The notes under the pieces are model-generated. The model saw only the letters and a program-made list of their open reading frames with translations, made no database searches and was not told the DNA's origin. Positions 19,996-30,940 of a stretch of DNA of 64,000 nucleotides are shown here, piece after piece. The stretch is from Dactylonectria macrodidyma. Taxonomy: Eukaryota; Ascomycota; Sordariomycetes; Hypocreales; Nectriaceae. Both the position numbers and the translations under genes were made by a program. Each line of letters opens with the position of its first letter. The stretch's first letter is position 1. Location of the stretch: NCBI GenBank assembly GCA_020744425.1, contig JAGMUV010000004.1:2418001-2482000 (forward strand), given 5' to 3'.

Positions 19996-20808
19996 TCAGG
20001 GAGATCGACTTCGACTCCTGCTCCGGCTTTGATCTCGGCTTCTCGGCCTTGTCTCGCGGTCCACGTCCATTTCATCCCTTTCTGATATCTCGCCAGACTC
20101 TTCTCTGGATCGATTTCTGGACATGTCTCTGGACCCCTCCCTTGAGTCGCTTTCCTTTTTGGCTTCTTCATCGTCTTCATCCAAGATATCCTCCAGGTCT
20201 CCCAACGCACTAACCCTCGGTTCCAAAAGCTCCAGGTCTTCCAGAACCTCCCTCTTGGGCATCTTCCATAGACTAGTCGCGCAAATTCGGTCCTTCGTGA
20301 GCAGGTCGTCCACGAATTCGTCCACAAACGTCAACGACGTGCCGGCCCTGCCCTTGCGCCTCAGTTTCCGTCGGTCCTCGAGAAACGGCTCCAGCAAAAT
20401 GTACACATCCTTGGCTTGTCGCGTTAGACGCACGTAGAAACATGCTAGCGCGCGCAGATACTTGAATGATTCGCCGCCGTACTGGAGGTATTCGTGCAAT
20501 ATCGCGTCGCTGGGTCCGAGCTCGAGTAGCTTGAAGGCGAGGCATAGGAAGGGACTGGGTTTCTGGGTTGCGCCGTGGGTTCCGCCAATGAAATTGACGT
20601 GTTCTACGACTCGGTCGACAATATCTGCTTCATTGAGCGCGAAACATTGCTCTTTGTAAAAGTAGGAGTCGACGATTCGCTCCTTGACAGCCTTTTCCAT
20701 AATCGTAGCTGGGTTAAGGCCGTTGGGCGCGAGAGCCGCGTTGGAGCCTCGCTCATCGAGAAAGCGACTCGCATCTGCATGGACGGTATCGGATTTGTAC
20801 TTGGACAT
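19996..20808 (-). CDS. PRP38: Pre-mRNA splicing factor Prp38
   Basis: Prp38 is a U4/U6.U5 tri-snRNP (B-complex) protein needed to activate the spliceosome. The single exon gives 270 residues from the ATG at 20808, which has a strong GCCGCC context. The frame stays open to another ATG at 20928, adding 40 residues that look non-conserved, so I prefer the shorter form. The Prp38 domain fills residues about 20-205: GLNPATIMEKAVKERIVDS, VDRVVEHVNFIGG, PSPFLCLAFKLLEL, FKYLRALACFYVRLT, LEPFLEDRRKLRR and a final ATSLWKMPKREVLEDL. The tail is acidic, then an RS/RD-rich segment ends in alternating Ser-Arg, typical of splicing factors. It is divergent from a small membrane protein gene. Confidence 0.92.
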   Translation of the reverse strand: MSKYKSDTVHADASRFLDERGSNAALAPNGLNPATIMEKAVKERIVDSYFYKEQCFALNEADIVDRVVEHVNFIGGTHGATQKPSPFLCLAFKLLELGPSDAILHEYLQYGGESFKYLRALACFYVRLTRQAKDVYILLEPFLEDRRKLRRKGRAGTSLTFVDEFVDDLLTKDRICATSLWKMPKREVLEDLELLEPRVSALGDLEDILDEDDEEAKKESDSREGSRDMSRNRSREESGEISERDEMDVDRETRPRSRDQSRSRSRSRSP

Positions 20809-21089
20809 GGCGGCGATTCGTGTGTATCTTACGGCGACGTTGGAGGTGACGTTGGTGATGGTGGGGGCTGTAGCTTGGTCTTGGTGTTGAGAAAAGTTGG
20901 GGAAGCTGGTGGGGCGATAAGATAACATGTTGCTGGGCCGACTATGTCAACAACCCACTTCCAAGTTTCCGTTATGCACGACCAGGAGAACGAAGGAAAG
21001 GCCATGAACCTTCATCAAAGCAGTGTTTCGCGGTCAAATCTATTCTAAAATATCGGAAGTTCATTTTTACGCATCAAGAATTATCCAAT
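20809..21089. promoter_or_regulatory. Shared divergent promoter, PRP38 / membrane protein
   Basis: The two start codons are 281 bases apart (161 if Prp38 starts at 20928). Both promoters must sit here. I recognise no specific factor site. Confidence 0.4.
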
Positions 21090-21729
21090 ATGGCGAAATT
21101 ACTCCTCTCCTCGTCGCAAGTCCAGGTCATGGCCTCGAGCTTCGTCAGTAAGTCGCACATCCAATGCGAGCCACCATCCGAATCAATACACTAACTCCCC
21201 GTCTTCAGTAATCCTATGTACGTTCGCCCTCTTCTTCAGTGGCTACATGATCCAGCAGCGCACCCTCCGCGAGCTGCGCGTCGCTATCCAGCCCCGAGGT
21301 TCTCAGCGCGGTCCACGCCGAGGCGCACACAGTGTTTCGGAGCCATCACCCCAAGCATACCTCCCGGAACGCTTCCGCACGACGACCAAAGAGCTCGAAG
21401 ATGGAACGATTGTACAGCTAGAGAGCGAGGCGGAGAAGGAGGCCAAGGAGCAGCAGGTGGTTGTGGTGAAGCAGACGATGCCCGACCGGCAAGCGGACAA
21501 CGTGGCGGACCACAAGGTGAACACGGCCGCGAAGCAGAAGAACATTGACCTTGTGGAGGAGCTCAAGGCGAAAGCATCGGAAAAGATGAAGCCTGCAAAG
21601 CGACCGGAAGTCCCGATCAAGGAGGAGAAGCCGCTTAGCAGGGCGCAGAGGCGGAAGATGATCAAGCAGGATCTACAGAGATCGGCACAGTTGGAGGAGC
21701 CGGCGTACTACCAGCGGCGAATGTGGTAG
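21090..21729 (+). CDS. Small one-pass membrane protein of unknown function
   Basis: Two exons, 21090-21147 and 21209-21729, joined across a 61-base intron with GTAAGT, CTAAC and CAG, give 192 residues. I do not recognise the family. Residues about 10-36 form one hydrophobic segment (VIILCTFALFFSGYMIQQ and upstream), so the protein is anchored near its N-terminus with little before the anchor. The rest is very hydrophilic and charged: a basic stretch (RGSQRGPRRG), then a long Lys/Glu-rich region that could form a coiled coil, then LSRAQRRKMIKQDLQ and a conserved-looking C-terminal YYQRRMW. The layout fits an organelle or ER membrane protein with a soluble helical domain; compartment and role are unknown. 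Confidence 0.72.
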
Positions 21730-21971
21730 GGTATGTTGGTGTTTGGCACAAGAGGGGAGTGTATCACGAAGACGCCGTTGAGGCCATGAAGCAAGTGAAT
21801 ATGGGCAGGCTGGCGTTTTGATTTATTCATCAGGCGACATTGATTGATTAGTTTTAATTCGTTCTATGTATGACTATGCAGCCAAAACGAAGTTTGATGA
21901 GATTTACGTTGACGCTGATTGCAACATGAATGGTTACGTACTTGTGAAATCTGCTCAGTTCCAATGACATC

Positions 21972-23537
21972 TTACTCCTCATCAGATATATGGACATCCT
22001 GTAGAGATTGGACCAATTCTTCCAGAGCCTGATTCCAAATCGCTTTGACACGATCTTGAAGTACTTCCAGGCCATCTGTTTCCCGTGGGTATTGCTTCAG
22101 CTTGGAGTCGACATGAAGCGCAACCGCTAGCATTTTCAGATCTCGCCAATCGTCGTAAACCCAAGAGAACAAATCCCGGATAGTCTCAAAGGACATCTTG
22201 GCGTCGCCTACGTCAAGATACGCATCAGATACCAAGAGATAATGATCGACCAGCAGCCAATCTGTGTCCTGCCATTGATGGAACTCAAGCCAACTGAGCA
22301 CAAACTCGAAATCTTCTGAATCTGGAGCTTCGAGAAGCATTAAGACTTGAAGGATCACCTCGTGCCGCTGTGACGTTGCTTCTAGACACTTTGTCCAATC
22401 TTCTGCATTGAAGCCATTCTGAGTCCGATATGACTCAGTTGTGCGGGTTACGATACCAAATATATCCCAGGAGTAGCGTATGTACAGTGCCTCGTCTCTA
22501 CCGAAATGTCTGGGGAATTTCGAGGCAAAACTGCACACAGCTTCGCACATGAGACTGATTGCTTTCGATTGCATGTAGCTATGTCTCCACTCGTGAAAGA
22601 GGGAGAAAGCTGTCGAAAGTGGGTGGCCAGAGCCCTTCACAGCTATACAGTAATCTCGTGCCAGGCTAAGCCACAAAGTGGCAATTTCCGATCGATTGTA
22701 GACATATTGGATGATTTCGTATGTGTAGAGCACACCCCAAATTAAGCCTGGATGCCCAATATCGACGGCAGGTCGAAGTTCATCAAACCTAGACTGAAGA
22801 ATGGAGTTGACTACTCTTCGGTGTTGAGGTTGATGGTGTGGTTGATCCAACAAGCCTAATACTTCCCAAATGCCCACACCATATTCCAACCCTATTTTCG
22901 TCCAAAATTCCTCGGAATCATGATTCATATCCAAGGCGTGATAGTTGGACAAGCCGTCCTTCATATAGTGATCGAGAGACGCCATCAAGCCTTCCAGTGA
23001 GTGCATGTCCGCATCAAGCTTGAGGGCTCGACAAGGCGTCAAGACAACGATGTGCGCAGGCAGTAACGCCTCGATGTGTCCTTTTGTAAACACATCTTCA
23101 GGGACATGTTTCTTCAGTTGAGCGGCTATGTGAGGGTGGTCGCGCAGGTATCGCTCAAGCTTCGCTGGCGTGACAGGTCGACCATATCTCCAAAAGTCGG
23201 CGCCTCTGCCAGTTGCCTCGCGGCGGGCCTTGACGCGAGCCATTGCAAGAACTTCTCCAGGGCGGAGGCTCTTGTTCAGGCTCCATGCTTTGATGCGAAA
23301 CTTGAACATTCTCTGACTATGTGGTTGTTAGTTGAGCCGAAGCCTTGGTCACAGTTGGTTCACTTACGTTGCATGGAAATTGTAGTTCTGCGCCATGAAC
23401 TCCATGATGTACTCCAGGGACTTATTTTCATGGATGTAGAGTCGCGTGATGGTTTGCCGGTGTTGTGCCCATATGGCCGGGTCTGGTCCTTGGACCGTCG
23501 TACGCGGCGCTTGCGGTGAGAATGGCGCCAGCGACAT
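21972..23537 (-). CDS. Clr5-domain protein
   Basis: Two exons, 23537-23368 and 23316-21972, joined over a 51-base intron, give 504 residues. The first exon plus the start of the second make a Clr5 domain (residues about 20-75): WAQHRQTITRLYIHENKSLE, a MEFMAQNYNFHAT segment, then RMFKFRIKAWSLNKSL. This domain is named for fission yeast Clr5, linked to silencing at the mating-type region, but it is common at the N-terminus of many fungal proteins of unknown role. The rest is helical, Trp- and Leu-rich, with TPR-like spacing but no clear repeat. An acidic end (DVHISDEE) closes it. DNA binding is plausible; function is not known. It is convergent with the membrane protein gene. Confidence 0.8.
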
Positions 23538-26500
23538 GGTGATGAAGTTGAGTTCGTTTGATGGAGAACAAGCCTCTGAGTTTCAGGAGATATAAGAAGA
23601 TGTCTGATCATTTTTCGGCATGGTAGATTGAAAGCTCTCTTATACCTACGAATTATTTTGAAATCAGGCTGCGCTCACGAAGATGGCTGCGCAAGTCTCG
23701 GGTCCATTGGTTCTCGTGAAAAGGACATGCATAAGAATGTGCAACTCGGTGTGAGTGAGGGCTGACGGTGATAGGCTGAACGAAAAGACAATGCATGACG
23801 GCTCAGCTCAATGTGCAGATGCGTTGTTCTTGAAAATTCAGGTGCATGAGTGGTTCAAGTCATAAGGACAATAATCTATCTTGGTCAGATGAGTATGTTG
23901 AGGTCGGTGTGCCTCTCGATATTGGACTATGTCAACACCAGCAATGTCACATTGCATCATAAGGTATTATTGCTAGGCACTGACGATTCATTGGACGAAA
24001 ATCTGCCTGGTTGCTTAGCGATAAGAGGATAAGGGCAGATTCGCCCCAAGGGAGGATGTGGACTTGTCACATGGATGCCTCTCCGATAGCCCCCCGAAGG
24101 TCGCAAGGAGAAGCTGGGTAATAAAGTGGTAATCTGAGGCAAATTGCTTCAGAAGGAGCTTTGTGTCTCGACGGGAACTCACACGGTATGATCCAATGGG
24201 TGCTCTGACAGCGCTATGAAGACAACAGCACTCGGATGGAGGATCGTGCATCCGACCACAATAACGTAGAGCCTCACTTTCACTTGTAGAACAAGTACCT
24301 CGAAGTACTCTGAACTGATGGAACACAATGTCCAATTCTGCCAGGATAAACCCTCGTTTCGGAAAGAGGTCATCGCGACAGGCGTTAACTTACGCTTGAA
24401 GCTTTCGACATGCTGTTCGATTTGAGTTTCATCGGGACGCGCGGGAGAGCGAAACGCGGCCGAAACACCCTTACTGCCGGACGACAAAAGCATCTCCCGG
24501 CGTTTTCGCATGGCTCGGCTTTTTACATCGCCCGGCACTTGCGGATTTACGCCATCCATGCCCCAAACTCTTTTGACGTTTGGGTTCTTGGGTACTCAGG
24601 GCCCGAAAGGCCGCGGACTGCGGTTTTTTGGGTTGGGCCGCGGTCGAAATGGCCTGGACGGCTTCATAAGCAGCCAGATCTTCAAACGACGACAGTTTCC
24701 CCCTTGCGCCCGCAACCAAACGACGGGCTCTAAACATAACTTTGTCGACCCAGCAGCCTCAAATACCAGCGGGAGATGAAGAAAAGCGAACTCGAGGGGC
24801 GAAGCTCCCCTGTTTCACCCCCGGGGTTATCAGATCTCCCAAGTTGCGAATACCAGGAACCGGCTTACACGGAGCCTTGGTCAAGGTTCAAACGGGCCGG
24901 TTGATGGTGTTGATGATTACGCAGCAGGTTCAAAGCCACACACTGCCTTCGATGCTTCCACTAACACTAACACATTGTCGCAACGGTCGGCATGATGACA
25001 ATTTTCCGTTCCTCGCCGCAGGCTGACAAACTCCGCGTCCGCAGGTCGGTCCCACGTTAAATCTCCGTCGGGCGAACGACATGAAACAATCCGCCACAGC
25101 GTCACGGATGTCGCTGTGACGCATACGAAGGAAAAACCTCACTCTCACTGTGACTGCTCGCCCCAAATCCCAAACAAGACGGCGCAAGACATCTCAATCC
25201 ATCTTCACCCCTGTATTTCCACGTTTGCCACATTCCAGGCCTCGAGGTCATTCCTCACCTGTCTTTGCCCCTGGCCCTTGACTTAGTTGCTGCGCCCCGC
25301 GGTTTCTTGTTTGCTCCCCAGCAGAGCACACTCCACGTGGATCGGCAGGGGAGATGAGGACAGCCAAATCAAACGAACGAGAACAAGCGAACATGGAGGC
25401 ATTTCTCGGTTTCTCAGACAAGGACAAGGGAGGGGTTGTCTCTACCACTCTCGGGAGGACTTGTCACGCGGGGAGGCCGTCACGCGAGACAAAATCTCAC
25501 TGTTTTCGCGTATTGCGCCCGCGCCCAGCATTGCAATTCCATGCATCCCGTGCTTGACTGACGTAGTATCCAAGTCCAAAAAGATGTTCCCGCCAGGATC
25601 CCATCCCGCGCCGTGTGCCTGAGACGAGATGAGTCTGAGACGAACCACGGGAGATGAGTCAGCGGCATTCTCCGTGGGCTCAGAAATGGAGGAAACGAAA
25701 AAGTGCCGTGTCCGTGCGGCGGGCGCCTGGGTGAAGCTATCCTCAGCCTTGTTGTCATTTGCGTCATCGTAATACGGAGTTACGGGACACCTGGGGGTCT
25801 CTGCCCTCTTGGTTCTGGGCCCTTTGGGTTGCTAATTTTTTTTCTAGCCCGGAAGCTTGGGGCTGGGGGCGGGTTCATTAGGTCTTTGTTGTCATTATGC
25901 CAGGTCCAGGGTTCTGACGATCGTTGGGCTGGCTGATGAGTCGATTCGAGTGCACGGATCGGACATGCCGGGGTGGAGCCTGTTCCCGGGACACCAAAAA
26001 AAGAGTTGGGAAAACACAATATTGATTGCGCTCTTGCTTTTGATTTTGCTTTTGCTTTTTCGCATGTAACGTATCGGGATATGGGATAATTTGACGAGTT
26101 GATGCGGCAGTTGTGAAATGAAGCGGACGCTATTTAGTCTGAACTTACCAGGTGGTTGGGCTTGGAGGGGCACAGCATGCACGACAGAGATGAGGCCAAG
26201 TGAGGCTGCAGATTTGTGGACATGGGTAGGCAAGATGTTGATATTGCTTTGTTGTGGCAACGATGCCTGATGCTAGGTAAAGAAGAGAATGCCATAGTAG
26301 AGGCAGTGAGAGGTGTAAAAGTAGTAGGTAAGGTAGTACAATCCCATGCGTGGATCCCGTCAGAGCGTATCCCGTATTCCTCCCGCTTTTTCATAACAAA
26401 TTCCCAGTAGGCTCATTGCCATAGTCCTGTAAACTCCAAGCCAACCAAAGTAAAAATAAATAAAAAAAGAGAAAATCCAAATAGTCCCGTCGTAAGGGGG

Positions 26501-26704
26501 GGATATCGCCGGTATCAATCCATCCATCCACTGTAACCCAGCCGAGTACAGTGGCTTTGCTTCCAATTTGCAGTCCAATGCAGTTAACGAGAGATGAGAA
26601 GGTGATAAAGATGTGGGTATCGAGGAAATCATGAGGCATGCATAAAGCAGCAGAGTAAATAAAATAGTAGATGAGATGTTGTAGTGAGGGGATGGCGGCT
26701 TTGT
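23538..26704. other. 3.2-kb intergenic region with one unresolved coding candidate
   Basis: No gene here can be supported firmly. On the minus strand around 24737-24360, two overlapping frames look partly protein-like (one with FEDLAAYEAVQAISTAAQ, the other with RKRREMLLSSGSKGVSAAF), and a GTAAGT donor follows at about 24394. I could not assemble an acceptable gene model. The rest of the region holds only short, overlapping open frames. AT-rich sequence lies at 26030-26100 and 26440-26470. Confidence 0.4.
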
Positions 26705-27517
26705 TTAGCAGCTCGCACGTTCGGGATTTCGGTTGGCGCTGTTCATGTCTTCGGCGTGGAAGACAATGCCACGACGCTTCCACCCGCCTCGGCGGATGAA
26801 GGTGTCGACGGTGTCGAGAGATCGCATAGGTGGTCGTTTAGGAGCCGATGGTAGGTTGTAAGTGACATTGAGGCTGAGGGTCTGGAGGGCGGCGGCTCGA
26901 TCTGATGAGCGGCGAGAGATGCGACGTGATGATCGACGCATCTCGAGGACGGACTCGTCGTCAGAGTCGTCAAAGGCGGCCAGCCCCTCATCCGAGTCGG
27001 AAGACTCGTCCTCGTCTTGGGTCACCTCGAAGTCGAGAGTCTGGACGGTGGACTCGGACCAGCGAGACCTAGGCATCGGGGGCCGCTTGGCCAAGGCGGC
27101 GTAGAAGTAATCTGAAGGCTCTTGCCTCTCATGGCCGAAGTCCTCTGGGCTTACATGAGGCGGCAGTGCCATCTCGGTGGGTTGTTGCTCGACAACGTCC
27201 CGTGCTACAATGCTCTCGACATCCTCCTCATCGTCACAGAAGACGGGCACCGCGCCAGTATCCTTAAAGGGCCTCTCGAATAGGCGAGGCGGGGCGTGGA
27301 AGGTCGGGTTAAGTTGGAGAGGGTCGACGTCGAGGCGGGCGGTGGTGGGTGTTCGGGCGGTCGGTGTTGCGGTGGGCGTTGAGGATGTTGATGATGAGAG
27401 AGAGCAGCCGGAGGAGAGAGAAGAGCCGGAGAAGGAGACCTTGCGGATGTGAAGGTCGCGGGGGCGGCGGTGAGACGACTTGCGTCGTTGGCCGAAGCCA
27501 TGTCCGAGAACATGCAT
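26705..27517 (-). CDS. Serine/arginine-rich fungal protein of unknown function
   Basis: Single exon of 270 residues beginning at an ATG at 27517. I do not recognise a named family. The N-terminus is basic (GQRRKSSHRRPRDLHIRKVSF), followed by Ser/Thr/Pro-rich low-complexity sequence. A middle block, PSDYFYAALAKRPPMPRSR then WSESTVQTLDF, has the look of a conserved motif. An acidic stretch (DEDESSDSDEGLAAFDDSDD) is followed by RRSSRRISRRSS and a C-terminal block LPSAPKRPPMRSLDTVDTFI ending in GGWKRRGIVFH. Conserved short blocks in disordered sequence suggest a regulatory or scaffold protein with many phosphorylation sites. About 7.6 kb of sequence without a supported gene lies upstream. Confidence 0.7.
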   Translation of the reverse strand: MHVLGHGFGQRRKSSHRRPRDLHIRKVSFSGSSLSSGCSLSSSTSSTPTATPTARTPTTARLDVDPLQLNPTFHAPPRLFERPFKDTGAVPVFCDDEEDVESIVARDVVEQQPTEMALPPHVSPEDFGHERQEPSDYFYAALAKRPPMPRSRWSESTVQTLDFEVTQDEDESSDSDEGLAAFDDSDDESVLEMRRSSRRISRRSSDRAAALQTLSLNVTYNLPSAPKRPPMRSLDTVDTFIRRGGWKRRGIVFHAEDMNSANRNPERASC

Positions 27518-27872
27518 TATGGTAGGTGTGTTGTATATATCGATTGGTGTTGGTTGTGGTGATCCCGGGTCGGTCGTCCTCGAGGGAGTGTGCGTGTGTA
27601 AGAGAGAGAAGAGGTTGACGATGTTGTTGGCGACGAGACAGCCAAGTATTAAATTAATGAGTGATCAATCAACCAGTGATGCTCACTGAGGCAACAGTCG
27701 TCGAGGTCTGACAAGATAGTCGGAATGGTGTATGCCAGGCACCTGGAGAGGCGGGGGGGCATCTCAACACTATAAATAAAAGACCCGAATGCGATATGGG
27801 CCAAGGGCAGCAGAGTGGACGTCACCGACCCCGTCACAGCCGGAGGCAAGGCTACCTGCGTAGGACGGTGCA

Positions 27873-27895
27873 GGGGGGGGGGGGGGGGGGGGGGG
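27873..27895 (+). repeat. G homopolymer, 23 bases
   Basis: A run of 23 G, about 360 bases upstream of the start at 27517. On the gene's strand it reads as C. Such runs can form quadruplex structures and are prone to length errors in assemblies. Confidence 0.9.
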
Positions 27896-28563
27896 AGTTA
27901 GGTGGTACCTGAGCAAGGCAACTGGCATTGGCATCATTCGAAAAAACCAATCCACCTGGCACCAGGTATGCAATCGGTGTGGGTGTGTTGTGTAAGTGGC
28001 AAGCCCCCGGTCCTCAGGCTAAGACAACGCCCCCCCCCGGTCAAGTCTCGCTGCGATGGCTTCGTATCCCCACTCACACGGGCTACTTCGCTCGCTCACA
28101 CACGCATCACGCACAGGCCGATCCCTGTCCGCCTGGGCGAGTGGGCTAGCAGAGAGAGAGAGAGTGGGAAGAGCGGGAAAAGAAAGGCACACAGATGAGA
28201 AAAAGAAACGTTGTGTTGTGACCGATCCCGATGGTTCCAACTGTCCGCATCAGCTCGGCAACCCAAGAGAGAGCTCCCCCGATATCCAGGGGAGCCGAGC
28301 AGCCCGCCCAGGTCCTACGCCCGTCGAAACATCGATCCAAGACATTTGAATTCTTTGCTCTCTTCTCTCGCCATCGTTGCCGTGCTCTTCCGTCCCCACG
28401 CTACTTGGCAGCCTTCTTTGGCCTCATCAGGGCGAGAGACACGACCGTCACTGGGGCTTTTCGCAGAGTGACGTTCTCTCCACCCACCCTGATCCACCGC
28501 TGGGGGCTTGGCTTGGCCCTTGGCTCCCCCAAAGAGACAGGCAGGACGAGAGAGGGCTTGAGA

Positions 28564-28579
28564 GGTACCTCGAGGTACC
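28564..28579. repeat. 16-base perfect palindrome
   Basis: GGTACCTCGAGGTACC is its own reverse complement over all 16 bases. It could be a binding site for a dimeric factor; nothing else indicates its role. Confidence 0.8.
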
Positions 28580-30059
28580 AGTCCTTTGTACACCGTTCTC
28601 TCTCGTCCCAAACTCCGTCTCCGTGCTCTCTGGGTTTTTCGGATGCGGCTTCGCTCGCTTGCTCGGACACAGCTCGCTCCACCCCCTTCAGCTTCCCGTC
28701 TCTCTCTTTCTGCTGCGATATACGTACCCCGTCCTATTTCCAAGACATGCGTTTTCACTAGAGCAACTTACAGATTGCCCGTCGACGGAACCATCTAACG
28801 TTTCGCGTGCCATTGCCCCGTGCGTCCTTTCTTTTCGTTTAATGGGACGGGTTGCGTTCCTGAGCCTCGCGGCCGCCCACGCTGTAAGTCGGTCGGGACG
28901 TATCGTCCGTGTCCCTTTCCCTCTCCCGCTTGCGGCCGGTTCCTGGACTTTGACCGACTCGGGACATTTTGTCTCTTGTGCCTGAGCCCTACCCTCGGCC
29001 AGTTGCGTGCACCAGCCCGCTGCTACAGCTGAGCGTTTTTCGTCCGGCCCGGTCTTCTCTGCTGAGGTGAGGCCGAGGGCGAAGCGAAAGAGAGTGAGTA
29101 AGCCCGCTCGTGTGCGGTTTGTAAGGGGGGCCCCGGTCTGGCTGTCCCATCTGCGTCCGTCGTGAACGGGTACGTCCGGACGACGAGTTGAGTTTGTCGC
29201 TAATTTTCCATACTCTCAATGTATTGCCTTGTGCATTCCCCAGCAACCAGCCGACCCTGCCTAGGTAATCCTATCCAATATTGCCAGCCAGCCATCTATT
29301 GCCAGTTTTGATCTTTTTCTTTGCTTCAGTCATCCAATTCAATTACATCGACATGCCACATCCCTGTGTCCGGGGGGTCGGAGGGACCAGTCATGTCCAC
29401 AGCCCACGCTGGCAGATGCGGACCAGGGGTGTTGCCAGGTGGAGCAACGATGGACAGGCTGAAGCGAACAAAGGAAACATGTGAGCCCCTCCCCAGCGCA
29501 GAGAGCGGGCAAGAAGAAGAAGAAGAAAAAGCAAAACCACGGGGGGACAGCCCTGGAGATTCGGGCCTAGAACGCTTTCTTGACGCTGGCGCAGATGCAG
29601 GTGTCTCGCTTGACAGCCCAACGAGTTGCGTCTTGAGCGTGAAAGTCGCACATGCGTGAAGCGGGTTGAGCGCCATCGTGAGCTTGAGTGCCTGCATGTC
29701 CATCTGCGGTGTGATGGATCGCCCCGTCCTTTGACGATGCAGAGGAATTCTAGCTCTGGGTCTTGTTTGAGTTGAACCGGCATCTGTCCTCACCATTATG
29801 TCTTGATGAGGCACATGGCCTTCTCAGTCGAGAGTCTTGTGACCCTATTGCGAGAGTCTCAACGTGAAGAAGAAACACATCCATCAGACAACAAACAGTT
29901 CCGGGATCCAGGGCTTGGCTATCAAACGAAACACCTGACAGTGAGATGGTACCTGTGAACCGCATCAACGACACCCACACACCCATGCTTTGGGTATACC
30001 GGTGGGTTGCTGTGTGGTCCGGGCCTGCGTGTTGCCGCAACTGTTCCTGGTCCAGGCCC

Positions 30060-30088
30060 CCAGTTCCAAGACCCCAGTTCCAAGACCC
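30060..30088 (+). repeat. Short tandem repeat, about 15-base unit, two copies
   Basis: Two adjacent copies of a unit containing CAGTTCCAAGACCC. No coding context. Confidence 0.75.
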
Positions 30089-30911
30089 TAGCCCATAGCC
30101 CAGCAGCCAAACAGGGTTCCCGACGTCACTACACAATCATCGATTCATCCTCCCTCTCAGCCTCAAACGTCCGGATTCCCGCAACTCCGACGCCCCAGCC
30201 GGGAGAGGGCCCAACTTTTCCAAGGGACTCCCTTTGCTCGCTCGCCTGGGATCGGGGTTCCGCCGGCGGGATCAGTCTCAACTCAATGTGAATACTTGTG
30301 ATTCCCACGAGGCTCCCAATTTCAATTTCCCACTTCGCGCTTTCCTCACCGCCCCATGGTGCGGCAGCATCCTCGTTCCCGTAGCCGCTGCTTCCCACGG
30401 CACTAGGTGGGCTAAAGGAGATGGTCTCGATTGCCTCTTCATATTCCATCTCTCCCTTGCATACAAACGAGCGTCCGCGAGGCCCAAAGACGAAAGGCCA
30501 AAAGCCCCGGTGCCGAACGGGCAATGCATCGGTGCGCGGCCGCCAAGCCCTGCCGGAAGTGCGAGTGGGTCGAGATAGCCTCGTGATGCTCTCTGCCGTG
30601 TTATGTGTGTGGCTACCAGCAAGGTACCAAGAGACTCCCATCAAAAAGTGTGTCTCTTACAAATGCGCCTCATCCTCCTGTGCAGGACTAGCACCACCTG
30701 GAGGACAACCGGTGAGGCATCATGAGGCAGACGCCAAAGAGAGAGGGAGGGGCAAGAGGGGGGACCTGACCTGGGGTCTCGGGGTGGCGTTTCTCAACCT
30801 CGAAGTCGCCTTGGGTTCTTTGTTCGTCGTCCGCCCTTGCAGCTTCGAGTTATTTGCCCTACTACTGCGCAGTACCTCGTGCAGTACCTACGCCGCCGGC
30901 GAGGACGACCG

Positions 30912-30940
30912 AGGACGAGGCTAGGACGAGGCTAGGACGA
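30912..30940 (+). repeat. Short tandem repeat, 11-base unit, about 2.5 copies
   Basis: Repeats of GGACGAGGCTA in GC-rich non-coding sequence. Confidence 0.75.

Noticed and set aside
28231..28761. A 176-codon plus-strand frame in the gene desert
   Set aside because: Overlapping frames of similar length exist on both strands, as expected in GC-rich DNA. No motif or conserved block is visible.
30129..30644. A 171-codon minus-strand frame
   Set aside because: Part of it (RGRSFVCKGEMEYEEAIETI) looks protein-like, but two other frames of over 110 codons overlap it and no splice chain or domain supports it.
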